Assembly: GCF_005116675.2 (NCBI RefSeq)
Contig: NZ_CP050699.1
Location: forward strand, 2,813,001-2,877,000
Length of the DNA: 64,000 bases
Direction of reading: 5' to 3'
From: Desulfosediminicola ganghwensis
GTDB lineage: Bacteria > Desulfobacterota > Desulfobulbia > Desulfobulbales > Desulfocapsaceae
Positions 35,620 through 43,791 of this stretch are shown one piece after another (the first letter of the stretch is position 1; every line of letters begins with the position of its first letter). The notes below the pieces were generated by a model that was not told where the DNA came from, ran no database searches, and saw nothing but the letters and a program-made list of their open reading frames with translations. The position numbers were made by a program, and so were the translations under genes.

Positions 35620-36348
35620 ATGGAAATGAAAATTGACTCACTGGTCAAAGAAAATAAGGAATCGCTCAGTGAGTTCGAAAAAATAATGGAATATCGGTTT
35701 ACCGATCTGCGTTTGCTGCAGAAAGCGCTGGTTCATTCTTCGTATGCTTTTGAGCATGCGCAGGCCGGTAACAACAACGAGACCCTTGAGTTTCTGGGTG
35801 ATGCGGTGCTGGATCTGGTTGTCGGCCATATCCTCTTTAAACTCTATCCTAGCATGAGAGAGGGGGAGCTGACCAGACTTCGGGCAGCATTAGTGAACGA
35901 AAGTCATCTGGCCACCATGGCGCGGCAGATCGATCTGGGGCGGTTCCTGCTGCTTGGCAAGGGGGAGGATGCCTCCAATGGACGCAATAAATCATCAATT
36001 CTTTCATGTGCTTTCGAGGCGGTGATGGGGGCTGTTTTTGAAGATGCAGGCTATGAAACTGTAGACGAGATAGTCACCCGATTGTTTGTACCCACCATCG
36101 AGAGCAAAAAAGAAGAAATGCTTATCGCCGACTCCAAGAGCCGTCTTCAGGAGGTCCTCCAGGAGAAACATAATGAAGGTCCCACCTATAGGCTTGATAA
36201 GGAAGTCGGTCCTTCCCACCAGAAACTTTTCACCATCTCAGTGCTTTTTCGTGATCAGGTTCTCGGTTGCGGTGAAGCCCGCTCCAAAAAAGAAGCGGAG
36301 CAGCGTGCAGCTGCTACGGCTCTGGAAAAGCTCCAGGATGAGGAGTAG
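35620..36348 (+). CDS. rnc: ribonuclease III
   Basis: 242 residues from ATG 35620; longer in-frame starts would run into the tRNA-Cys gene. The RNase III domain has the signature NETLEFLGDAVLDLVVGHIL near residue 50 with Glu and Asp catalytic residues, and the second acidic site is at AFEAVMGAVFEDAGY. A double-stranded RNA-binding domain occupies about 170-240 (DSKSRLQEVLQEKHNEGPTY to SKKEAEQRAAATAL). It processes rRNA and structured RNA. The leader must overlap the antisense strand of tRNA-Cys copy 2. It heads a three-gene unit. Confidence 0.95.
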   Translation: MEMKIDSLVKENKESLSEFEKIMEYRFTDLRLLQKALVHSSYAFEHAQAGNNNETLEFLGDAVLDLVVGHILFKLYPSMREGELTRLRAALVNESHLATMARQIDLGRFLLLGKGEDASNGRNKSSILSCAFEAVMGAVFEDAGYETVDEIVTRLFVPTIESKKEEMLIADSKSRLQEVLQEKHNEGPTYRLDKEVGPSHQKLFTISVLFRDQVLGCGEARSKKEAEQRAAATALEKLQDEE

Positions 36349-36354
36349 CAAACC

Positions 36355-37389
36355 ATGGGGCTGGTAATCCCACTGTTCATCTCCCATCAAGGCTGCCCGC
36401 ATCAATGCCTGTTTTGTAATCAGTTTGCAATAACCGGCAACGGGGCGGGCAACAGGGAGGACGGAACCCCGGGGAACCAGCCCGAAGATGGGGATGATCC
36501 CATCACGGTGATAGAGACCTGGCTTGGACGCAGCCCCGGCTATGATGAGGTGCAGGTAGCGTACTATGGAGGATCTTTCACCTGCCTGGACCATGAAGAA
36601 CAGCACCGGCTGCTCACAGCAGTACAGCCATATCTGCAGGCAGGGCGGGTACACTCTATCCGGCTTTCTACCCGGCCCGATTGTATTTCACCGGATATTG
36701 CAACCTGGCTCGCCCATAGTGGCGTAAAAACCGTCGAACTGGGTGTACAGTCGCTCGACGATATGGTACTGAAGAGTGCGCGCCGGGGGCATAGCGCCCA
36801 GGATAGTATTACAGCTATGCAAATCCTGCGGGATGCAGGGCTGGAAGTGGGTGTACAGTTGTTGCCGGGCTTGCCCGGTGAGACAACCCGCTCTTTTTTG
36901 CGTGGTGTGCGTGAAGTTATTTCTTTCGCACCCGAGCTGGTGAGGCTCTATCCGACGGTGGTGGTCGAAAACTCAGGCCTGGCACAAATGTTTGGGCGGG
37001 GAGAATATCAGCCGCTCAGTTTGAATAAGGCGGTGGCGCTTACCAGAAGGGCCAAAGAGCTGTTTGATTCAGCGGGAATAACCGTTGCAAGAATTGGCTT
37101 GCAGCCTTCCGAGTCGCTAGGCCGGCAGGTGGTTGCGGGGCCGTATCATCCATCTTTCGGTGAGTTGGTGGCATCCCGCAATTGGTTGAAAAAAGTGCGA
37201 CACAGGCTGGCTTTTCTGGCTGACGGCAAGCATTTATATATACACATCTCTCACAGGGATATGTCTGCCCTGGTGGGAATGAAGAAAAGTAATGTACGGC
37301 GGCTGAAAGCTTTGGGATTCGGCGGCCGGTATACAATTATCCCGGAGAAATCGAGAGAGCGGGGAAGCATAGAATATGTTGTCAGTTAA
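36355..37389 (+). CDS. Elp3-like radical SAM protein
   Basis: 344 residues. The radical SAM cluster motif is CPHQCLFC near residue 14. VQVAYYGGSFTCLD, LSTRPDCISPDIATWLAHSG, VELGVQSLDDMVLKSARRGH and GLEVGVQLLPGLPGETTRSF match the Elp3/YhcC-like class. There is no acetyltransferase domain, so it is not a full Elp3. Its substrate, probably a nucleic acid or small molecule, is unknown. It lies six bases after rnc and overlaps the next gene by 14 bases. Confidence 0.85.
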   Translation: MGLVIPLFISHQGCPHQCLFCNQFAITGNGAGNREDGTPGNQPEDGDDPITVIETWLGRSPGYDEVQVAYYGGSFTCLDHEEQHRLLTAVQPYLQAGRVHSIRLSTRPDCISPDIATWLAHSGVKTVELGVQSLDDMVLKSARRGHSAQDSITAMQILRDAGLEVGVQLLPGLPGETTRSFLRGVREVISFAPELVRLYPTVVVENSGLAQMFGRGEYQPLSLNKAVALTRRAKELFDSAGITVARIGLQPSESLGRQVVAGPYHPSFGELVASRNWLKKVRHRLAFLADGKHLYIHISHRDMSALVGMKKSNVRRLKALGFGGRYTIIPEKSRERGSIEYVVS

Positions 37390-39355
37390 TCATCTGGATA
37401 TCCGTTATGGAGAAAAACATCTTTTTAAGGATATATCCGTCCAGGTCCATGAGGGAAACCGCATAGGCCTGGTTGGCGTAAACGGTGCCGGTAAGTCTAC
37501 CCTGCTGAAAGTCATGGGAGGCGTTTCGGCCACCGATGATGGTGTGGTGAACTGTTCGAAGAATTTTACCGTGGGCTATCTCCCCCAGGAATCCGATGCG
37601 TTGCTGAGTGGCAAGAGCCTTTATGAGGAGGCGCAGTCCGCTTTTGATTCGTTGCTGGAGTTGCAGAGCGAGCTTGAAATTCTCAACGAAAAGCTGGGCC
37701 ATGCAGAACCCTCTTCAGAAGAGTTTGAGCAGATCCTGACGCGGCAGGGCGATATTCAGCACCAGCTTGATGGTAGCGACATCTATACCATGAAGGCTAA
37801 AATCGAAAAGGTGCTGCTCGGGCTTGGTTTCAGGCAGGAAGATATGGACAAACCGGCCTCTTCCTTTTCCGGTGGCTGGTTGATGCGTTTAAAGCTTGCC
37901 AAAATGCTGCTTGAGGCTCCGTCGCTATTGCTTTTAGATGAGCCGACTAACCATCTCGATCTCGAGTCGCTTACCTGGGTAGAGGATTTTCTGCGTAACT
38001 ATAAAGGGGCAATGGTCGTGGTTTCCCATGATCGCACCTTTCTCGATAAAGCTACCACTGCCACCTGGGAGATCAGCTTTGGCCGGATTACCAACTATAA
38101 AGGCAATTACAGTTTTTATGTAACTGAAAAAGAAGAGCGATACAGGATAGAAAAGGCTGCCTACGATAACCAGCAGGCCAAGATCAAGCAGACCATGCGT
38201 TTCGTCGAGCGGTTTCGTGCCAAATCGAGCAAGGCCAGGCAGGCCCAGAGTAAGCTCAAGCAGTTGGAGAAGATGGACCTGATCGAGCTGGGCGATGATG
38301 AGTTGCAGATCAACTTTTCATTTCCTCCTGCGCCACCATCCGGCAGAGATGTGCTGCAGGTTGAGAATCTCTCTAAAAGCTACCAGGATAAACAGGTTTT
38401 TACCGACGCAAATATACAGTTGCATCGGGGTGATAAGGTTGCCGTAGTCGGCGTAAACGGTGCGGGTAAGTCTACCCTGCTGAGGATTCTGGCAGATCAG
38501 CTTGAGCGAGATGCGGGAGAGGTGCGGCTGGGTGCCAATGTGAAGTTGAGCTATTTTGGCCAGCATCAGGCGCAGGAACTTTCTCCGCAACTCTCGGCGC
38601 TCGACACCATGGCGCTCTCCGGGGAGGAGATGACGATAACCCGTATGCGCTCTTTGCTCGGTGCTTTTCTCTTTCGCGGGGAAGAGGTTGAAAAGAAGGT
38701 GGCGGTGCTCTCAGGTGGTGAAAAGAGCCGGCTGGCGCTGGCCAAGATGATTGCCACCCCGGCCAACCTGATGTTGCTTGATGAGCCTACCAACCATCTG
38801 GATATGAGTTCCCAGGAGATTCTGCAGGAGGCGATGGCCCAGTATGACGGCACCATTGTCGTGGTTTCCCATAACCGCTATTTTGTCGACAGCTTTGCCA
38901 ATAAGGTACTGGAGGTCAAAGATGGCCAGGTGAACCTCCACGAGGGCAATGTGGCCGAATATCTGCGTAAGATGGAGGAGCTTGCAGAACAGGAAAAGAG
39001 CAGGGAGTTGCCAAAAGCCGAACAGCAGAAAAAAGCGGACGATGAGGCTGATTCAGGGATAAGCCGCAAAGAGCGCAAAAAGCTTGAGGCGGAAAAACGC
39101 CAGAAGCGTAGCAAACTGGCAGGTAGTTACCTGAAAGAGGTTGCCGAGGCGGAAGAAAAAGTCGAACAGCTCGAAGAGGAAAAAGATGAGCTTGAAGCGC
39201 TGATGGCTGACCCCGACCTCTATTCCGACGAGAAGGCCTGGTCTGAGACCAGTGAAAAATATGAAGAATGCAAGCGTAGGCTTGAACGCTGGTACAGCCG
39301 TTGGGAGACCGCCCAGGAAGAAATCGACAAGATCGATGAGCAACTTGGGGGGTAA
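37376..39355 (+). CDS. ABC-F family ATPase (Uup-like)
   Basis: 659 residues with two ATPase domains and no membrane segment. The domains have Walker A GVNGAGKSTLL at about residues 34 and 360 and signatures FSGGWLMRLKLAKMLL and LSGGEKSRLALAKM, each followed by LLLLDEPTNHLD. The linker between domains is charged and helical. The C-terminal tail (about 540-659) is a Glu/Lys-rich coiled coil, as in Uup. ABC-F proteins act on ribosomes, and Uup also influences DNA branch intermediates. It overlaps the radical SAM gene. Confidence 0.9.
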   Translation: MLSVNHLDIRYGEKHLFKDISVQVHEGNRIGLVGVNGAGKSTLLKVMGGVSATDDGVVNCSKNFTVGYLPQESDALLSGKSLYEEAQSAFDSLLELQSELEILNEKLGHAEPSSEEFEQILTRQGDIQHQLDGSDIYTMKAKIEKVLLGLGFRQEDMDKPASSFSGGWLMRLKLAKMLLEAPSLLLLDEPTNHLDLESLTWVEDFLRNYKGAMVVVSHDRTFLDKATTATWEISFGRITNYKGNYSFYVTEKEERYRIEKAAYDNQQAKIKQTMRFVERFRAKSSKARQAQSKLKQLEKMDLIELGDDELQINFSFPPAPPSGRDVLQVENLSKSYQDKQVFTDANIQLHRGDKVAVVGVNGAGKSTLLRILADQLERDAGEVRLGANVKLSYFGQHQAQELSPQLSALDTMALSGEEMTITRMRSLLGAFLFRGEEVEKKVAVLSGGEKSRLALAKMIATPANLMLLDEPTNHLDMSSQEILQEAMAQYDGTIVVVSHNRYFVDSFANKVLEVKDGQVNLHEGNVAEYLRKMEELAEQEKSRELPKAEQQKKADDEADSGISRKERKKLEAEKRQKRSKLAGSYLKEVAEAEEKVEQLEEEKDELEALMADPDLYSDEKAWSETSEKYEECKRRLERWYSRWETAQEEIDKIDEQLGG

Positions 39356-39510
39356 CCAGGTTGCATGTCATAAAGTTTGATAAAACAGCTGGTAACCAGA
39401 TGACTGTTTGAGATCTGTCCGGGGTTTTCGGCAGTGAGATTGTCTCCGGTAATCCTTGACTACAGATATCACGATGTAGTATTTTCGGGTGACATTTGAC
39501 CGGAAAAAAC

Positions 39511-40056
39511 ATGAATAAATTTTTATCTCACTGCATAATACAGATCCTTATTATCGTCCTCGGTTTCATGGGTATTTCCCAGGCGTTACCGGGGCTTTGC
39601 GCAACAGATTGCTTGTGTTGCCAGGTTAAGGAGAATGTTACCATTCAGCCTGCCTGTTGTAGTGGTGAGGCTGGATTGCATGCAGCCCCTCAGCATGTCG
39701 CAAGCCATGGAGATCATGGTCATTCGTCCAGCCACCTGTCTGATAATGATGGACAGGTTCGGCACGCTGCCAATCAGGATGTGGCCCTCCACGGTCATGC
39801 CGGCACCATAGCAGTTGCAGATTGCGACTATGCAGAGATTTGCGCCAAACAAAAGGAGCCAGGTGTCTCTACGGTGCACCTGGCGACAACAGGTGGGCAG
39901 ACAGGTTCCGACATCGACTTTGCTCAAGTTGATTTTGTCGAAATGGCCTACAGCGTTGCCGATCTCTCTCCAGTACCCATTGAGTTGCCATCTTATCCGG
40001 CCCGGACTCATTCCCCCCCTCGTATCTACACCAAAAACTGCGTCTTTCTGATTTGA
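39511..40056 (+). CDS. Cys/His-rich exported protein, probable metal binding
   Basis: 181 residues from ATG 39511 (an upstream TTG at 39496 is less likely). A signal peptide ends near SQALPGLCA. The mature protein is unusual. A Cys cluster (CATDCLCCQV, then PACC) is followed by a His-rich stretch (HAAPQHVASHGDHGHSSSH and HAANQDVALHGHAG) with no recognisable domain. Cys and His in that mix suggest binding of Cu, Zn or Fe in the periplasm. It is followed by a DUF2318 protein and an ABC transporter. I do not recognise the family. Confidence 0.7.
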   Translation: MNKFLSHCIIQILIIVLGFMGISQALPGLCATDCLCCQVKENVTIQPACCSGEAGLHAAPQHVASHGDHGHSSSHLSDNDGQVRHAANQDVALHGHAGTIAVADCDYAEICAKQKEPGVSTVHLATTGGQTGSDIDFAQVDFVEMAYSVADLSPVPIELPSYPARTHSPPRIYTKNCVFLI

Positions 40057-40199
40057 TGCATTTTCTCTTTTTTCGGCTGATAATACGCTGAATTTTCGTG
40101 AAATATTGTAGCGCCATTATGCTTGCAGGTGGCGGCTGATATACGACATCTCTGCCCTGATGGTAATTTTTACGGGGCAGATGAAAAAGAGAGGAAATA

Positions 40200-40661
40200 A
40201 TGCAGAAAACACGTTCTATAATTTTTACCGGAGCTATCGTGATTGCCTGTCTGTTACTGGCCTTCAGCAGTCACGCATTTTTTAACGTCTTTGGCGGCAG
40301 TGGTAAGGTGACCGCAGTGGGTGGGGAAGTAATCCTGTCACTTGCCGAAGTCAGCGACGGCAAAGCCCACCATTTTTCATACGAACATGACAAAACTGAG
40401 ATTAAGTTTTTCGTAATGAAAAGCCCTGACGGGGTGATGCACGCGGCTTTCGATGCCTGCGATGTTTGCTACCCGGCGAAGAAGGGGTACAGCCAGGACG
40501 GCGATTTCATGGTTTGCAATAATTGTGGAATGCGCTTTCACAGCAGCCGTATAAACCATGAGCAGGGGGGCTGTAATCCTGCTCCCCTGAATCACGCGGT
40601 GAAGGGTAAAGATCTGGTAATCAAGGTTGCCGATCTGTTACCTGGCGCACGATTCTTTTAA
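40200..40661 (+). CDS. DUF2318 domain protein
   Basis: 153 residues. The N-terminal signal/anchor is IIFTGAIVIACLLLAFSSHA. The DUF2318 signature follows: FDACDVCYPAKKGYSQDGD, then MVCNNCGMRFHSSRINHEQG and GCNPAPL. The pattern CDVCY plus CNNCG plus GGCNP predicts metal or Fe-S binding in the periplasm. A DUF2318 protein is part of the P19-Ftr1 iron system of Campylobacter, which also has an FtsX-like ABC transporter. The gene next to this one encodes such a permease, but no Ftr1 or P19 is in the window. Confidence 0.88.
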   Translation: MQKTRSIIFTGAIVIACLLLAFSSHAFFNVFGGSGKVTAVGGEVILSLAEVSDGKAHHFSYEHDKTEIKFFVMKSPDGVMHAAFDACDVCYPAKKGYSQDGDFMVCNNCGMRFHSSRINHEQGGCNPAPLNHAVKGKDLVIKVADLLPGARFF

Positions 40662-40670
40662 GGGGGAACC

Positions 40671-41861
40671 ATGAATATCCTGACTATTCCCTTTCGCAAT
40701 CTTCGCAGAAGGCCATCGAAGGCCCTGTTGCTATTTCTGGTATTCACCCTTGGAGTTATGTCCATCGTTGCGCTGTATCAGGTATCCCGTGTGGTTGGTG
40801 TGAGCCTTGAAAAGAAGCTGATCGCCTATGGTGCAAACGTTATTGTTTCGCCGGCTACGGAGAAGCTCAGCGTCAGCTACGGCGGGTTTCACATGGGCGA
40901 TATGCTCTTTGATATCCAGAATCTGCCGGAGGAGGAGACTGTAGCGGCTATTCGCGGTATCCACATGAATGACCGCATCAGTGTGGTGGCGCCCAAGCTG
41001 GTGACTATGGCCAAAGTTCAAGATGTCGCGGTTGCCCTTGTTGGGGTGCAGTGGCAACAGGAGCGTGCTTTGAAAAGTTACTGGGCCACCTCCGGCAGCT
41101 TTCCTGAGATTGCCGGCGATTCCCTCGAACAAGCAGTTTCCAATGAAATCCTGTTGGGGAGCCGGGTAGCTGCAATGCTCAACCTGAACAACGGTGACTC
41201 GGTAAACATATTGGGGAGTGATTTCAAGGTAAGCGGGGTGCTCTACGAGACCGGAACAGATGATGATACCGTTCTTTTTATGGAGCTTGGTGCTTTGCAG
41301 GCTTTGCTTGAGACTCCAAACGCAACAAGCTTTATTGAGGTGGCGGCTCTTTGTGCCGGCTGCCCGATCGAAGAGATTGTCGATGAGTTGCGGGTAGCTT
41401 TGCCAGATACAGAAATCAAGGCGCTGCAGCATGTGGTCGATCAGCGCATGGCCTCTGTCCATTTTGTCCAGAATCTGGCCCTTTCCATCAGTCTTGTGAT
41501 CCTGATTACAGCTACAGCCATGGTCGGTCTGTCCATGATGTCTGCTGTCAATGAGCGCAAAAAAGATATCGGCATACTGCGCTCGCTCGGTTACGGCAAA
41601 TCGCAGATCTTTACCATCTTCTGCCTGGAGGCAGGCCTGATCGGGGCCATGGCCGGAGCCGTAGGCTATCTGGGGGGATTTGCGGCAAGCTTCAAGGTAC
41701 TCCAGTTACTGGCGATAGCCGAGGGAGGCACACCGGTATTCTCGGTAAGTCATTTGCTGCTGGCGATCACAGCCTTTGCAATGATTACAGTCATCGCCGC
41801 AATTTACCCGGCAGCCAAAGGGGCTTCTGTGGAGCCTTCAACCGCGCTTGTTGCCCTGTAG
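40671..41861 (+). CDS. FtsX/MacB-type ABC permease
   Basis: 396 residues, ten bases after the DUF2318 gene. An N-terminal membrane helix (ALLLFLVFTLGVMSIVALYQ) is followed by a large periplasmic domain (about 45-265) and three C-terminal helices (ISLVILITATAMVGLSMMSA, AGLIGAMAGAVGYLGGF and LLLAITAFAMITVIAAIYPA). NERKKDIGILRSLGYGKSQI is the coupling loop. This is a MacB-like mechanotransmission permease, not a classical importer. It is six bases before its ATPase gene. Role in iron or copper handling is inferred from neighbours. Confidence 0.88.
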   Translation: MNILTIPFRNLRRRPSKALLLFLVFTLGVMSIVALYQVSRVVGVSLEKKLIAYGANVIVSPATEKLSVSYGGFHMGDMLFDIQNLPEEETVAAIRGIHMNDRISVVAPKLVTMAKVQDVAVALVGVQWQQERALKSYWATSGSFPEIAGDSLEQAVSNEILLGSRVAAMLNLNNGDSVNILGSDFKVSGVLYETGTDDDTVLFMELGALQALLETPNATSFIEVAALCAGCPIEEIVDELRVALPDTEIKALQHVVDQRMASVHFVQNLALSISLVILITATAMVGLSMMSAVNERKKDIGILRSLGYGKSQIFTIFCLEAGLIGAMAGAVGYLGGFAASFKVLQLLAIAEGGTPVFSVSHLLLAITAFAMITVIAAIYPAAKGASVEPSTALVAL

Positions 41862-41867
41862 GAGGTT

Positions 41868-42551
41868 ATGGAAATGTTATACGCAAAGAATGTTTCAAAA
41901 AGTTTCGTGTCAGACGGCAATGCGGTACCGGTGCTGAAGAACGTCTCGGTGGCCATTGAAGAGGGTGAATTCGTCTCCATCGTCGGTCGTTCCGGTTCGG
42001 GTAAGACCACACTGCTCAATGTGCTCTCCACCCTGGTTCGATCCGATGAGGGTGAGTTGCGTTACCGGGCAGATAACCTCTCCGAGGTTTCGGAAGCTCA
42101 GTTAAATAGTCTGCGTCAGTCTGATTTCTCAGTCATTTTTCAGTTTCATCATCTGCTGCCGTATTTGACCGTACTTGAAAATGTTCTACTACCCTTCATG
42201 CAGTCGATGAAGCCGGTGGATAAGAAGACGGTCGCCAAGGCCAGGGAGTGTCTGGCGCGGGTGGGGCTACTTGATAAAGCAGAGCGACTCCCCGGTAACC
42301 TCTCAGGTGGTGAGCAGCAGCGGGTTGCAATAGCCAGGGCACTGGTCAAGGATTCCCGGGTTCTTTTTGCCGATGAACCGACCGGTAGCCTGGATAAGAC
42401 CACAGGTGAACAGATTATGACGTTGCTTAAAGAGCTGAATAGAGAGGGGTTGACCGTGGTCATGGTTACTCACGATCCTGCCTATGCACAGCTTGCCCAG
42501 CGCACTATCCGCATTGAGGATGGCGTAATCACCGGGGAGGATGAGGTCTAA
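41868..42551 (+). CDS. ABC transporter ATPase partnering the FtsX-type permease
   Basis: 227 residues. Walker A GRSGSGKTT is near residue 39, the signature [20 protein letters not shown] near 142, and Walker B VLFADEPTGSLDKTTG near 165. This is the LolD/MacB class of ATPases. It probably energises the permease encoded just upstream (six bases). The chain from 39511 to here has short gaps except between 40056 and 40200. Confidence 0.92.
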   Translation: MEMLYAKNVSKSFVSDGNAVPVLKNVSVAIEEGEFVSIVGRSGSGKTTLLNVLSTLVRSDEGELRYRADNLSEVSEAQLNSLRQSDFSVIFQFHHLLPYLTVLENVLLPFMQSMKPVDKKTVAKARECLARVGLLDKAERLPGNLSGGEQQRVAIARALVKDSRVLFADEPTGSLDKTTGEQIMTLLKELNREGLTVVMVTHDPAYAQLAQRTIRIEDGVITGEDEV

Positions 42552-42559
42552 AATGATAA

Positions 42560-42754
42560 GTCGCAAATGATTCTGGAGATACCTTTGACTCTTATATCGG
42601 CAGTAACGGTTTCGGTAGCGAATGGGTAGAGACACGTCTGATGGAGTTTTTCGGTATTCAACCTGGTGTGGTCCTGATCGAAAATAATGAGCTGGGCCAC
42701 ACCGGGCGGCCATTGGTGCTGAAGGCTGATTTTTCAACGATCATTGGCAGATAG
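42560..42754 (+). pseudogene. orphan 3' gene fragment, no start codon
   Basis: An open frame of 64 codons encodes DTFDSYIGSNGFGSEWVETR, then LMEFFGIQPGVVLIENNELG and HTGRPLVLKADFSTIIGR before TAG. It looks protein-coding, but it opens right after TAA (42557-42559) with no ATG, GTG or TTG before residue 27. It may be the end of a gene that lost its 5' part next to the ABC operon. I do not recognise the family. Confidence 0.45.
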
Positions 42755-42953
42755 TGATTGAATCCCAAGGTGTTGTATTTCTGCGTTCTTGGCTTCATCA
42801 GGTCTGCAGTTGTCCTGCAGGGTGGTCGTTCGTGGTTTGAAATAAGGCTCGGAATTCCTTACAACTGAATGTAGACTAGGCAAAGAAGGTCCCAGGTCCG
42901 AAATAATCATAATTGCTATTCTGGAACGTGTTAAAGGATATAGGAGAAGGGTG

Positions 42954-43703
42954 ATGAAGAAGTGGAAATGTACGGTGTGCGGCTATATTCACGAAGGAGA
43001 TACCCCACCGGAAGAATGCCCCCTGTGTAAAGCCAAGGCTGATAAATTCGAAGAAGTGGTGGAAGAGGGTACTGCGACACGACGCTGGAAGTGTCTCGTC
43101 TGTAACTATATCCACGAAGGTGACGCACCGCCTGATGAGTGCCCTATCTGCAAGGCAGGCCCGGACAAGTTTGTGGAAGTCGATGCGGAAGGCAATGAGA
43201 TTGAAGGCGGAGAAAAGCCAAAGGTGGCGCCGCCGGCGGCTCAACCTGCTAAAGCGCAAAAACCTTCGTTTTTGGTGCGGGTTGCGTTGAAACTCCACCT
43301 CCACCCCATTTCGGTACACATGCCGAACGGTATCCTGCCTGTGGCGGTGATATTTCTGGCCATTGCCATGTTTCTCGGCTTGCAGGTCTTTGAGGTGGCG
43401 GCATTCTACAATATGGTCTTCGTGCTGCTAACCATGCCGCTGGTGCTCACAACAGGCTACCTGGAGTGGAAGAACCGCTATAACGGTGCCAAGACTATCA
43501 TTTTTCTGATCAAGATATTTGCCTCAACCACAGTGACATTGTCGTTGACAGGGCTTGTGCTCTGGCGCTTTTTGATGCCGGATGTGGCTTCCGCAGATTC
43601 ACCATACAGGCTGATATATTTTGGCATCGCAGCGATCATGCTTGGTGCCACCGGTATTGCCGGTCACATTGGCGGCAAGCTGGTTTTTGGTACCAGGAAG
43701 TAG
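42954..43703 (+). CDS. double rubredoxin-like domain fused to a DUF2231-type membrane domain
   Basis: 249 residues, from ATG 42954 (AGGAG seven bases upstream). Two copies of a rubredoxin/rubrerythrin iron site follow each other: [20 protein letters not shown] with [11 protein letters not shown], then [20 protein letters not shown] with [11 protein letters not shown]. After a Pro/Ala linker comes [19 protein letters not shown] and four membrane segments, like DUF2231. The Cys4 sites should each bind one iron. It is probably a membrane electron-transfer or redox-sensing protein facing the cytoplasm with its rubredoxins; partners are unknown. A strong terminator follows. Confidence 0.85.
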   Translation: MKKWKCTVCGYIHEGDTPPEECPLCKAKADKFEEVVEEGTATRRWKCLVCNYIHEGDAPPDECPICKAGPDKFVEVDAEGNEIEGGEKPKVAPPAAQPAKAQKPSFLVRVALKLHLHPISVHMPNGILPVAVIFLAIAMFLGLQVFEVAAFYNMVFVLLTMPLVLTTGYLEWKNRYNGAKTIIFLIKIFASTTVTLSLTGLVLWRFLMPDVASADSPYRLIYFGIAAIMLGATGIAGHIGGKLVFGTRK

Positions 43704-43732
43704 AGAACTGATTCAGACTGACTGACACGAAT

Positions 43733-43776
43733 CGGCCCTGCTCCTCTCGACAAGAGGGGCAGGGCCGTTTGTATTT
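43733..43776 (+). terminator. strong intrinsic terminator after the rubredoxin fusion gene
   Basis: CGGCCCTGCTCCTCT and AGAGGGGCAGGGCCG form a 15-bp stem with a single G-T pair, then TTTGTATTT. The convergent minus-strand gene ends 16 bases further on, so it may stop both transcripts. Confidence 0.9.
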
Positions 43777-43791
43777 ATGGCTGGCAATGAA

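Noticed and set aside
39481-39510. Strong promoter upstream of the Cys/His-rich gene
   Set aside because: TTGACT near 39456 is followed only by weak -10 candidates at wrong spacing (15 or 17 with poor match), so no promoter is called.
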